Source: Chara braunii (Eukaryota > Streptophyta > Charophyceae > Charales > Characeae). Taken from it: a stretch of 53,978 bases of DNA. The position numbers and the translations under genes are program-made. The stretch covers positions 1,325,866 through 1,379,843 of the forward strand of contig BFEA01000200.1 in assembly GCA_003427395.1 (NCBI GenBank), written 5' to 3'. The notes beneath the pieces are model-generated. The model searched no databases. It was not told where the DNA came from and worked only from the letters and a program-made list of their open reading frames with translations. Below are positions 32,950 to 44,156 of the stretch, in pieces. Within the stretch, counting starts at the first letter, position 1. Each line of letters starts with the position of its first letter.

Positions 32950-33410
32950 ATCCGTCATATTTATAAATTATCATTCCAATATTCGTCCAATTCTAAAATT
33001 TTTAGTTTTATTTGATAAACTCCCGTCTAAATATGAGCTTTCCCTTCCAACTACATCTATTTGTTTGAAATGGAATGAAAGTCTGAACGAGTTTATGAAA
33101 TTTTTTAATTGAACTTTCATTCTACTACAACAAATATCTTCTAATTTATATTGGATTAACCTAATTATGACTGAAAATCCTTACTTAGAATGACAGTTCA
33201 ATTAAAATATTTCATGAATTCATCCAGACTTTCATTCCATCTCTGGCATGCAGTTCAAATAAGACGGGATACCCATTCTTGGAAGGCAAGTTTTAAAGTA
33301 AGACGAAAATTTCTAAAATTGGAATGACATTTTTTAAGATGGAATGAAAAAAAAATTAAAATTTAGAATGTAATTTTACTATTAAATGATTATTTAAATC
33401 TGAAAAATTT
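32950..33410. mobile_element. Large fold-back (MITE-like) element
   Basis: Arms 33070-33126 and 33185-33240 are complementary over about 57 nt with few mismatches (AATGGAATGAAAGTCTG on one side, CAGACTTTCATTCCAT on the other). Weaker complementarity continues outward (CCCGTCT, TCATTCCAAT..TCTAAAATTTT), so the whole unit is about 450 bp. AT-rich, no coding capacity. The superfamily is not assignable. Confidence 0.7.
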
Positions 33411-35431
33411 TTCTGTTGTACATTCGCCTTACCCTAAATCCCCCATCTCGCATCTTTACTCACCCAAAACGACTCAAGAACGATGAAGATAGCTGGTTTC
33501 TACTCCCTCCATCGTTGTATGCCCCGACATCTTCGCGCGACCTGTATCTCTCCTAACTCTCGTTTTACTTACTCTTTTTCCGTTCTAACCTCACCCCTTG
33601 ACTCGCCCTGGGCCAAAACTTTAGCGTAGAGTTCATTTTTTGTCGAAATCGGTCACAGAATCGACTGTCTTGACAACCTTCTCTCTCCTCTCCCATAGCC
33701 CCCACGCACACCCTTTTCTTATAAACTCTTAATCTACTAATCTTCGTCTAAAACTAACTTAAAAATCAGGGTCGCCATGCCCAAACCCCCCTGATTTTCG
33801 TCTTTCCTCGCTCAATTTCGTTGAGAAAGGAGTGAGATACATGTTTATCATTTTCTTCGACACCATCACGCACACCTTTTCCTTTCTATCTCTTCGTCCT
33901 TTGCTCTACCTCAAAAACTAACAGTACTATCACCTTCGCCCTGTCAAAGAACCCCTAGTTAGAATCCTCCCCCGCGTGTTTTCACTAAAAATCGAGCGGG
34001 GCACGACAACCTTCCTCGCCATAGCCTCTCCTCCCATGCCCTGCATGCATCCGGCGCGACTTTACGTCCAAATTTATTCTCTTTATTTGCCTTTTTTCCA
34101 TATTGCCCGCCACTTCCCCTCTTTCTTCGTTGCCCGTTGCTTCTTGTCTGCGCCTAGACACATGCCTCCTTCTGCTGTGCACGGTCGCACCTGATCTACT
34201 CCTCCTCCTTCCCGACTAATGCTGTTTTCCAGCAGTGGTTGACTGTGCAGCTCCCATCCCTTCAATGACTGTCCAGTGGTCCCACAACGGTTGACTGCCT
34301 TAGGGAAGCCCGGAAACAGCCGGCGCAGCGGCTCGAAAGTCCATTGCCCGTATACTCAAATCCCGGCGAAGATGCCGCACAGTCGTGTCGCAACAGCCTG
34401 TGTCGTGGTGCCGCTGGTTCCGTGCGCCTATTGGTCCTACCGCGCCTGTGGCCAGCTTTTTTCGGGTCCCAAACCCACGACTACCTGGGCCTATTCAACC
34501 CTCTCGTTGACCCTGCAACGACCTTGGTGGTGGTGGCAAATATCCAAATGAGAACTTTGAAGAGCGGAGTGGAGACAGGTTCCGCGGGAACAGTCACTGC
34601 AACCAGTAACGCTGTGGGCATCCCGACAATGCCCTGAACTGCCTACGCCCAGACACAGTTCCGTTTGTCGGGTCCTATCAAGCATGCTCACACTCAAACC
34701 TCTCACAGCAGATCATCATGATGGTCGACGGACAGTGCACTCGTGGCAACCCACGCGGCTCAGGTTTCTTCCGCTTCGTGGGCTAACCACCCCCCGAGCT
34801 TGCATGCGCGTCGGCTTCCTCCGCCCACGTCTCAAGACGGGGGGGGGCAAGGACCTTCACCTTCCTGTCCCGAACACGCAATGCGCGCCCACACACTCTC
34901 TACTCTAGTAGTCAACTGTCTGGTCAACGTAAATCACGGACGCAGTCGCGCTACTTAAACTTTAAACCAAACTTATTTCCTGTCGCTTGCTAAAACCAGG
35001 GCGGATACCCTTGTAAGGGTATTTGAACCGACAACGGGAAACGCCCCGTTTAAAATTTAAAATTCCAAATCGTGGGTTGTGCGACGACGGGGATGCGGCG
35101 CACAGGCGGGTCGTTGACGGTGCAGTGCGTGCCATGCAGACTCTGCGACTGGTTCCGGATGCCATCACCTTGCGTACTTCAGTGGCGACACACGGCCACG
35201 ATCTGCGGTCTCATTGACGTGGCAAATAGGAGAGGGTCAATCCTCATGTACGGTCTGCACGTGTCCGCACGTGGCAGTTCTGCACGCCGGTGGCAGCAAA
35301 CGGACGCTTCCATGGGGGAGGACATCGCTCAGCAGGGGTGGTGGAGCGAGAATCGCAGGCGTGTCATCGTTGTGGTCGCATAGGTGGTGGCGGCAGGTGG
35401 TGAGCGTTCGTTTTCCAGTACGAAGGGCGCG
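33411..35431. other. No gene seen
   Basis: 2 kb without a recognisable gene or strong repeat. Confidence 0.4.
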
Positions 35432-36802
35432 ATGGAAGGTAGCGGCGAGGGTCGTCGTGTCGTGTTGTCAACGACGAAGAAGACAATGGTCGCGGCAGCT
35501 GCGCTCGCCGTGGTGATCCGCAACCAAGTCGAGGGGGCGGGAGGGCGCATGAAGGTGATGCTTTCGAGGCCGCCGCAAAGGCTTCTGGTGCAGAGGGTGG
35601 TGGACGCTCTAGACTACATTAGTACGTCTACGTCGTGATTCAGCTATGCGCTGCAACCGGGAGTGGTGTGCTTCCTCAGGCGACGCCACGTTGGTGGATG
35701 AAGTGGAGAACAAGTCTTAGAGGCATTTGGGAGGATTTGCGGGTGTGTGATGACTCGACTGACGACTACTTTCGGGAAAAGCTACGCATGTCTAGGCGAG
35801 TTTTCATGGAGATCAGCAAAGCTTATGCTCCATATCTACAACTTGAACAATAGGTCACGTTCTACACGGAGCCGCTGTAGCCGGAGCAGATCGTCACGTA
35901 CACGTTGTACAGGTGGTCTACGAGGGAGACATATGACAACAACACGTCGTCTTTCGACATAGGGAGAGTTTCAGGACTTCTCGTCGTGCGCGATGTCACA
36001 TCTGCGCTGTTGAGGGTCTACGCAGACAAGATTTCATGGCCTACGAGGGTGCGGAAACAAGTGCCCTGGGCGTTTTTGGAGAAGGGCTTTCCCAACTATC
36101 ACGGCGTTGTCAACTGCACACACATCTACGTCGACAAACCGACGAACGCCCCCAAGGAGAACTACTTCGACGGCAAACACCGTTTCTCCGTCGTTCAAGT
36201 TGTGCAGGTTGTGGTCGACCTAGATTTGCACATTCTGGATGTGTTCGTTGGGTATCCCTGGAGCTACCATGACATAAGGATGATCCTGTTCAAGTTGTCT
36301 AGTATGCGCGGCGCGCGGAAGAGGGAACGTTGTTTCGTGGGCCGCATGTCACGCTGTCGGGCGAGGTGAGGACGAACGGATGTATCTTGGGCGACAACAT
36401 GTACCCTCTTTCTGAATGGGTAGTGGTATCATACGACGGAATCAATCAGCCCCCCGACGAAGAAAGGTTCGAACGAAGCAGAAGGTCGCAACTTGAAGAG
36501 GGGATGTGGAGAGGGCGTTTGGGCAGTTGAAGGGCATGTGGAGACTCTTCCTGCAGACACACAAGACCAATCTAGACACTCTGCCGCATCAGTTCATGAT
36601 CGTCTGCATTCTACACAACATTCTGCTAGTTGTTGGTATCGAGTTCGATGAGAATCTGCTATGGGAGGTCGACGAGAACGGGGTGTGGCGCCGAGTGGAT
36701 CTGAGGATTCATCTTCCTCCGCAACCAGTCAGCAATCTCACTTCCACGATAGAGGCGATTGCGCTCTGGAATGCTCTAGCAGAGCGAATGAAGCACATGT
36801 GA
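35432..36802 (+). pseudogene. PIF/Harbinger transposase (DDE_Tnp_4 type), broken
   Basis: The pieces line up in order across frames: MEGSGEG..LAVVIRNQVEGAGGRMKVML (35432-35638); WWMKWRTSLRGIWEDLR and DDYFREKLRMSRRVFMEI (to 35853); two in-frame TAGs; DIGRVSGLLVVRDVTSALLR, VPWAFLEKGFPNYHG, VVNCTHIYVDKPTNAPKENY, DLHILDVFVGYPW and SYHDIR (to 36369); a frameshift; GPHVTLSGEVRTNGCILGDN and DEERF; another frameshift; VERAFGQLKGMWRLFLQTHK-like and TLPHQFMIVCILHNIL (to 36802). At least three frameshifts and two stops. The first catalytic Asp (VDCTH in relatives) is Asn here (VNCTH). The second Asp (SYHDIR) and the Glu (ERAFGQLKG) remain. It was a cut-and-paste transposase and is now inactive. Confidence 0.85.
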
Positions 36803-37900
36803 TTCACGATACGACCTGGCTGTTTTGCGTGATGAAAGTACCATGTTCATGTCCTGTCCCGCCGTCGTCGATCCAGAGCGCTCGCTTCGTTGGCTTTCAC
36901 ATGCAGATGGTATACCGTCGTCCATCACCGTGTGTCGGACTTTTCTTCCGTCGGAGATGACTTGTTTGGCCGTCCTCGTAATTGTGGACGACGGTAACGA
37001 GGGTGTTTTGTTCGTCGATCATCGGGGTGGATGCTTGTAGTGACGAGGACTGTCGTTGTTACTCACGTTGTAGTCGCGCCTTTTCTTTACTTGTTTCACC
37101 ATACCTTTCTTTTCGCAGCGTTTCCGACGATTGCGGAGCTTGGGGTGGGGGAGTGGAGGCGGTGTGGTGGCGGGTGGTGGTGGTTAGGGTGGTACGCAAG
37201 TCTGGCACGTTAGGCGGGGGAGGTAGGCGAGTTGGAGCCCTGTGTGGTGTGGAGGTTGACGTGCTTATCGATGTTTGCACGAGCTTAAAAAGTTTTGGTT
37301 GCTCGGCACGAGTGCTTCTCGAAGCACTGAATCCTTTTCTCAAGTAAAAAAATGTGTTTTTCTTTTGGACATGTGTGTGGGGTTGTCTTCTTGCATCCGG
37401 CTGTATCCTTTTTAACAACGGGTTTATTTGCATTTCGTAATGTAGATCGTCGATGTGTTGTTGTTCCACATACGACTTGCATGCCAAAAAAAGCAAAACG
37501 AGTTCATCTGGTGACATTCCGGTCCTTTCAGCAACAGCATCGCTATCGCACTTTTTGTTTTGTTTTTTTTTAATGTATTTTTTATTTTATTTTTTTCTTT
37601 TTGGGTTGTTTTTTGTCAGGTGGTGGCGATGTTAACGCATCCGCGATTGAGACATGGCGTGACGGGCATACGTGAGAAAATGTGCACGACATTGAAATGG
37701 CCATTCACCCGTAGTCGACACGATAATCCCACACAGAAAATAAGAAAAGCACTAGTACGTGAGCAACCATTGCCACATAAATCGAAGTCCTCAACATATA
37801 TATTCTTTAATGAAATCCATAGATTCACATTGCATACTCGAAGAGGTAAACCCGAGTTTTTCGTGCTACCTAGTCTTCCACAGCGCACAACTATGACTCT

Positions 37901-37908
37901 GTGTGTGT

Positions 37909-37968
<60 letters not shown>
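37901..37968. repeat. (GT)n microsatellite
   Basis: About 68 nt of GT dinucleotides with one TATG break near 37910. Confidence 0.95.
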
Positions 37969-37970
<2 letters not shown>

Positions 37971-38328
37971 ACGTGGGGTCCACTGCGATCACATACGGAT
38001 TTGTGTGCGCATGCACTTCCCCCACGCCCGGAACTTGACAACAAATATAAAAAAAGTTAACTAAACAAGACTACTGTGTTGTGCAGTGTCTACGTGGCGA
38101 CCCCATTCGCGAGGCCACTATCAGTCAAAGCATCTGTCGTACTGCGTGCACGTTTTGCCCTGCCGAACCTCCAATGTCGCCGCACGCCCTGTGCACATGC
38201 CAGTGGGTGCGTGTGGAGAGAACCATCTAAGTGGCACCTTTTACAAGCCGCGCACGTGGATAGTGACACCGTCACTAATCAAAATGTAACACGCACCTCG
38301 CCATCCACCTCCCACAAACCAACCCTCC

Positions 38329-38329
<1 letters not shown>

Positions 38330-38367
<38 letters not shown>
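38330..38367. repeat. Poly-C tract, 38 nt
   Basis: Uninterrupted run of C. The length may be imprecise in a draft assembly. Confidence 0.9.
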
Positions 38368-38369
<2 letters not shown>

Positions 38370-38549
38370 CCTGCCCCCACACTCGCCCTCGCCATTCAAC
38401 CACACACCTGCGCCGAACGCCCCGCCACCTCTAGCGTCCCCCCACCTCGTTTGGAGATCGAAGAGCCTCCCCATGCCCGACGACCACATTGACCGATTGA
38501 CCTTCCATACTATGAAGCCGCGTGTCACGTGCCGTCACCGCCATCTTCA

Positions 38550-39425
38550 TACGTCGGAGGACCGATGCCGATCCAGTCGTGTTTTGCGGCTTCGGCTGTA
38601 TTCTTCAGGGCCGCGACGTTGTAATCGCACACCAACCCGCAATCAACCTATTCTGGGATGCAATGCGGGTAGTCTCCCAGCGTGAGGTGGGGCTTCCCGA
38701 GGCGATCCAACACGAGGTTGGCGGTGTCGACGATGTGTCACCTCCAGTTGAAGATGTACGACCCCGCCGCTATGAGAGTGGGTTTCGCGGTCAGTGATGC
38801 GTACAATCCCACCTCATAGTGCGAACGATCGTCATCGCCACCCATGCGCATGATCCACATGCACGCTCAACAAAACCCTCGGACAATCCGCAAGCCGCGT
38901 TAACCTCTCTTGTTTCAAACGACCGTCATCCGCCCATTGTCCACACCAAAGCGCACATGTCCAACACTCCACTACGTGAAGAACTGTCGCCCCCTGTTGC
39001 GCCGCCATATCATCATTTTCATGCCTGTCCACAATTTTCACCTTCGTGAACCACAGAGGCATGTCCATCTTCATCTGCAGCGTGTAGTAAATGAGGGTTG
39101 GGGAAACCACTCTCGACCATTCCAACCCCTGCCAAATAGCTCGTGCGACATTGGTAGTGTAGTCGACGGTGATGTACGACTCTGCACGAGTGAAGCCATT
39201 CGACCTCGACGACGATTTGAAGATCCACCCGTGGATGGTGCGCATTACCAGTTTCTCCACGATGCGCGCTCTGTGCAAAGTCGGTTCACGCTGCGCAGGA
39301 TCGTCGATCTTGAAACGTGGCACATCGTTCGGCGGCATTATGATCATGGACAGTGGTTCGGCTCCTGCGTCTCCATTGGCGATGACGACGAAGTGGTCGG
39401 TGCAGTCGCCAATCACCTCCCTCAA
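38550..39425 (-). pseudogene. Unrecognised decayed ORF next to the Harbinger transposase
   Basis: A minus-strand frame of about 197 codons (39425-38832; contains ESYITVDYTTNVARAIW and MKMDMPLWFTKVKIVDRHE) ends at HAHGWR. A one-base shift lets the same protein-like sequence continue (GDDDRSHYEVGLY, TLIAAGSYIFNW, stop, HIVDTANLVLDRLGKPHLTL, stop, VDCGLVCDYNVAALKNTAEA) to about 38550. The two stops fit TGG to TGA and TGG to TAG changes. I do not recognise the family. PIF/Harbinger elements often carry a second ORF (Myb/SANT-like); this could be its remnant, but no Myb pattern is visible. Confidence 0.4.
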
Positions 39426-41284
39426 CGGTTTTCCGGGGCCTTGACCTTAAAAAGCATCGCAATCAACCCACAACTTCGACCTCTTCTCCAGCATAACCTC
39501 CTCTGCAGTTCTCTTCCGCCTGCTGGTAAAGTATAGGGAAGAGAGGAGGTGGGCTTACCTGGCTGACTGCAGCTGAACGCCGTTTTGCACCGGAGTGTAC
39601 ATGTCTGAGTGGGGGCGGATGCTTGCCTAGTCTGGGTGTACCTGTGATTAGTAAAATTGAGCGCCGGTGAAGGGAAGCGGGGAGACAAAACGAAGGAGGT
39701 ATATATGAATGTTTGTATGATGGTCTGTGCAGCGTGCCCATGTGTGTTTCCACCACGTGTTTTTCCCTTGCGCCGCTACTCGGTGGGTTCCACGAATAGC
39801 CGTATGGCTCAGAGGATTGAACGGTGGCAGTGGGCATTTCGCACTGTGGGATCGTAAGTGATGTAGAGTACGGGGCTGCGGTAAATAGGAGAAGGTTATT
39901 GTAAGGAGCTGCGTGGCTGCTCATATATGTTTTGCTGCCAGGAGAAGCGGGTGCGGGCTGCGGCGTTTGTCTGCAGTCCCTACTTGTAGCTAGTTTGCTG
40001 CGTGGGCTGTACGGGTCATTGCCTTGATTGCACCTAGTTGGGCTACGACAATCAACTACAAGAGGAGTTGCTGTGTATCCGTGCACGACAACAAGGGGAC
40101 TGGCTGGGACACATCCGTTGACGATTACTGTCGTTGTTGGACTTCGTGGCTATTTGTGGATTGACCAGCACCGTCCTATTGTGTACTCGTCACACATTGA
40201 CTACGCATCAGCTGCACGCGTCGAGCTCGTACTGCGGTGTGCATTACAACCCTTTGCAGTGGTTTCACGTTGAGCATCACTAGGTGCGACACTGTATTAC
40301 TTGCGTTTGGTACTGGGTATTAACATGGTGCCTTGCTGCTGCGCACAGTTAGTGTGCGCACATATTCAAGCTGAGTTTATGACGGTTGATCTGCGTTTTG
40401 CACAAAGCATATGAGGGGGGTGGCCGACCACAGTGAACATACTCATGAACTGTTGAGGTGCAGGGCGGAGTTCGAATCCATATATATTGGAGCTGGGACA
40501 CCGAAATGCTACCACGACCGTAGATTGGAGAGTTACCGCCAATCGTTAAACTGCTGCTACCTCGCATCCGACCGTTACGGCAGTGCTCAGGACACTGTTG
40601 TTGTCTCTACTCAGCAGACTACGGCTGCGACAGGGCGGTTGGTCCTCATTGACAGTTGCTGCTACTGGTGCTCATGTGTTGAGGTCATTATTTCCTCCTA
40701 AAGTAGCTGAAGCCTGTGTTTTCGAGCCCCACCTTATGTCTCGGAGGCGCGGCCTGTGTGTTCCACATCACAATTGTGCTTTGAATGGGCTTGTTGCTGG
40801 TTTCTGAGTCGAGCTGTTAGACTGGTCGCTGGGCGGTGTTGTGTGTTGCTGTACACACAGTAATTTCGCTGAGCTATCGGGCATGTAGCGCTGTGATCTT
40901 TGCTGATGCATGGACACTCTGCATTCGCTGAGCGCTCGCCTTGCCTCTTCCATATACGATGCGTACGCAGTGCGTCAACGTACTTTCCACTAAGGCGCCC
41001 ACCAAGTACCTGCAAAAAGCACTTGCTACGCACGGTTGTCAATAGCGGGATTTCAGCTGGGGTCGTTGTCTTCCCTTTGCGTTTCGAGTAGAGCACAAGT
41101 GTGTGCTCTAGTTAGACGCAACTTAAGAAGCTGAGGAATGACGGTTCTGTCGGGGGGGGGGGCGACATTACGACTCGGTGAAGTGGTCAGGTTTGTGCGA
41201 AAATCATGTTACGACTTTGAAGGCAGTCGGGGAGTGGTTATTCTGTATTTTGACTAAAGTTTTGACTAGTTCTACTGCGCCGGT
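39426..41284. other. No gene seen; SINE-like fragment
   Basis: No supported gene. At about 40437-40482 CATGAACTGTTGA and GAGTTCGAATCC resemble the head of the SINE at 14015-14196, without tail or target duplication. Confidence 0.4.
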
Positions 41285-41555
41285 TGACCATCATTGCGGG
41301 GCCCTCAGGCGCATCCAGATTTCAAGGCCCTCTCACGTGAGTTGAGTTATCCCACTCTTGGATCTTGAGAGTCTGACTTATTTCCTTCTATCCTTCTTGC
41401 TTTGAGTCTAGTCTAAGGTTACGAGAGGAAGGGGGCAGGTGGGATTGCAACCCGTAGGACCGCAGCAAGATATCGTGGGAGGTCCACCCACCGATTGCGG
41501 GAGTTCTGCCGGAACCCAGGCAGGGTTCTGGAGGCAGGGAACTTAAGGTATAATT
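41285..41555 (+). repeat. Right inverted arm (matches 31500-31770)
   Basis: Counterpart in opposite orientation of 31500-31770. Shared phrases include TGACCATCATTGCGGGGCCC, GGGATTGCAACCCGTAG and ACCGATTGCGGGAG. Confidence 0.85.
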
Positions 41556-41779
41556 CTCGTTTAACGCATGTGATCCCTGCCCCTAACTGTTATCTTTGGG
41601 TTATCTGAGAACATAACTATGAAATGTTATTACTTTTTTGTTATGTATGTCAGGACATGCTTGTGAAAGGTTAAATCAACATCTATATATAATGAGAGTT
41701 CAGATAATTTTTGAGTGAAGTCAGACAAAGGAGTGGGGGGAAGGTGGGAAAGAGGTGTTTTGCATGCGTTTGACCAGGT

Positions 41780-43037
41780 CAACCCAAGGCAGGATCCCTC
41801 TAAGTTGAGTGGGTTCAGTGCTGTGTTTTATTTATGTTTGCTGGACTGAATATATGATCTTTTTGGACTGGGCCTATGCTAAGTTGGACGGACCAATCAC
41901 TGATCCTTTTCTGAGGTTTCTGAACAGGAGGACGGGCGCCTTAAGTTGGGAAGGCTCAGAATCCTGATGTTTCTTTTCGGTTGTTGAAAGCAGAACTGGG
42001 GATATTCTAAGTTGCGTACACCCAGTTCTGTGTGTTTTTTTTTTCAGAGGGGGATAAAGGCATAAGACTAAGCGTACCCTTAGGTTAGGGCGGCTTAGTC
42101 ATAAGCCATGAACCAAATGACTAACCAGAGTATAAAAATTGATACATATATTATTGAACTTATACTTTGTGACAGACTGGACACCCTAGGTTGGGAAAGC
42201 CAGTCAGTAAGTCAGGTAGAACAAAAGGGGAAGAAAAGTGAATGAAGAATAAAAAGGAAGGTAACCCGGGCAGGCTGAGCGTACCCTTAAGTTAGGACGG
42301 TTTAGTCCTATGCTCGTGATAATATAAAGGAGCAGAGAGTTAGTATAAATCTTCTTTTATTTTTCCTTTTAAACATAAGGCAGGATTGGATGTCTCCTTA
42401 AGTTGGGTAGGTCTGATTATTTGCCTAATAAGAGAGAAATATATAAAGTTTGTGCAAGTTTATCAATGGTTGCTCTCTTATATTGTCGTTGTGGAGGCTA
42501 AGTGTACCCTTAAGTTAGGGCGGCTTGACCATACGTCGTTTATGACTGTTCAGACAGATCTGGCGTACCCTTAAGTTAGGGCGGCCTGGTCATATTGTCT
42601 TATGTACCTAAAACTGTTTAAGCTAGATAGGCGTACCCTTAAGTTAGGGCGGCCTAGTGATATGCTCTTGTTGTTGACGTGCTGTAGGTTGGACGTATTC
42701 TTAAGTTAGGGCGGTCTGACCATTCGTCGTTCGTACTTGTTTTAGGCAGGTTAGGAACACCCCTAAGTTGGGGCAGTCTAATCCTATGCCCAATGTAACT
42801 TTGTTTAGAGCTGACTAGGCATACCCTTACGTTATGGTAGTCTAGTTTATGCTTTATGTCGTCAGTTAAGCTGAAGCCAGACGTACCCTTAAGTTAGGGC
42901 GGTATGGTCATATGTTTTATAACTAGAGTCGATGTGGTGTTGGGCATACCCTTAAGTTAAGGCAGTCCAGTTATGTGTACTTTACTTGTTTACTTAGGCA
43001 TGTTGGACATACCCTTAAGTTAGGGCATTTTCTGATC
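41780..43037 (+). repeat. Right-arm series of about 17 hairpins with conserved apex CCCTTAAGTTAGGG
   Basis: Units of about 35 nt, spaced 50-100 nt apart, have the plan stem, (G)CGTACCCTTAAGTTAGGGCG, stem. Stems differ between units but mostly pair: CAGAACTGGG/CCCAGTTCTG (41991-42030), GACTAAGC/GCTTAGTC (42066-42100), GACTGG/CCAGTC (42175-42205), GGCTGAGC/GTTTAGTC with G-T wobbles (42273-42307), GATCTGGC/GCCTGGTC (42557-42591), GGTTGGAC/GTCTGACC (42687-42721), GACTAGGC/GTCTAGTT (42813-42847). The spacers are unrelated to one another. No coding frame. Confidence 0.8.
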
Positions 43038-43511
43038 CTATGCCATAGGAAAGGGGGTCATAAAAATGTAAAAGAATTGAGTGATCTAACGAACTACTTG
43101 GGTCAAACTTATGTGGGATTGTGAGAGATGTTTGTTTATGCATGGTGGTGGGCTCTCACCCTGGGGCGTCTTTTTCGATAGGTTAGCTGCTAAGATGCTC
43201 GCCAAGTGCTGGAGCCGTAGGTAGATGAGATGAATGATGGGAGGGAGAACTTGGGATAAAGATAACTTGAAGACTGACCTTACTTGAAGTTAGAGTTGAC
43301 AATAGCTCGCGATACCATCTTCTGAAAGGGGATCGTGTAAACTATCTTCAATCCTAACTATCAAAGCAAGTGTCAGAAGTTAGTCTCAAGTATAAATTTG
43401 CTTTGTCTTTCTGTTTTCAGCTTTGTATAAATCTTGACAGCCTCTTGTTCCTACAAATCTGAGAGAGTTAGTTATTTTTGGACTTGTAGAAATTCTGGTA
43501 AGGCACATTTC

Positions 43512-44102
43512 CTACGGGAAGCGCTGCCGAAATTTTGTAGAATTTGAAGAGTTAGATTATAGCTAGGAGGAATCTGACAATCCATCTTGTTTAGAGGATA
43601 TGCTACCGAAATGTCATACATTTTTAGATAAACATCAGAGGTTAGTTAGGAAGGTAGAATTATTTCTTGATCACTCAAGCATGACTTGGATACTGACCTA
43701 TGCTGCATTGCAGGTCACCTTTATTCATACTGATTCAAGGCTTGACTATCTTCAAGCTGATCCTACGAGGATCATCTTCTGTTATCCTTTGATAACAGGT
43801 CGGTTTCCAACTCAACTCTAATCCACTCTTGCTATTCAACCTAAAGGCTTTAGCCCTGTGGTTTGATTTGTTTTGTTGTGTTCTTACCTGGACTTTAATT
43901 GAATGACCGTTTAATAAAGATGCGGAGTATTTTATTTTTGAGAGTTGCACAAAGAGTGAGGCTTGTATGGCTAAAGTGAGGGGTGTGAGCGCAAAGAATG
44001 GTTAAAGTTGACCCCGTGTAGTGTGTGCTCTTTTGATGTGAATCTTTGATGTGATTGCAGGTATGTTCTTTGAATTGAAGTCCAGACTTGGTTTTGCGTA
44101 TG

Positions 44103-44156
<54 letters not shown>

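Larger units (their letters stand above)
36803..38549. other. No gene seen; GT microsatellite and poly-C
   Basis: Contains (GT)n at 37901-37968 and a 38-nt C run at 38330-38367. No recognisable gene. Confidence 0.45.

Noticed and set aside
34975-35045. Possible tRNA T-arm (GGTTCAAAT on the minus strand)
   Set aside because: The flanking stems do not pair; no cloverleaf could be drawn.
37059-37517. 152-codon minus-strand ORF downstream of the transposase
   Set aside because: Thr/Pro-rich low-complexity sequence without recognisable domain; no supporting signal.
41780-43037. CRISPR-like array (regular repeats, unique spacers)
   Set aside because: Repeats are not identical, spacing is irregular (about 50-100 nt), the setting is eukaryotic and no cas genes are present; hairpins with changing stems fit better.
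42001-43040. Telomere-like repeats (CCCTTAA, TTAGGG)
   Set aside because: The words occur once per hairpin apex and never as tandem telomeric heptamers.
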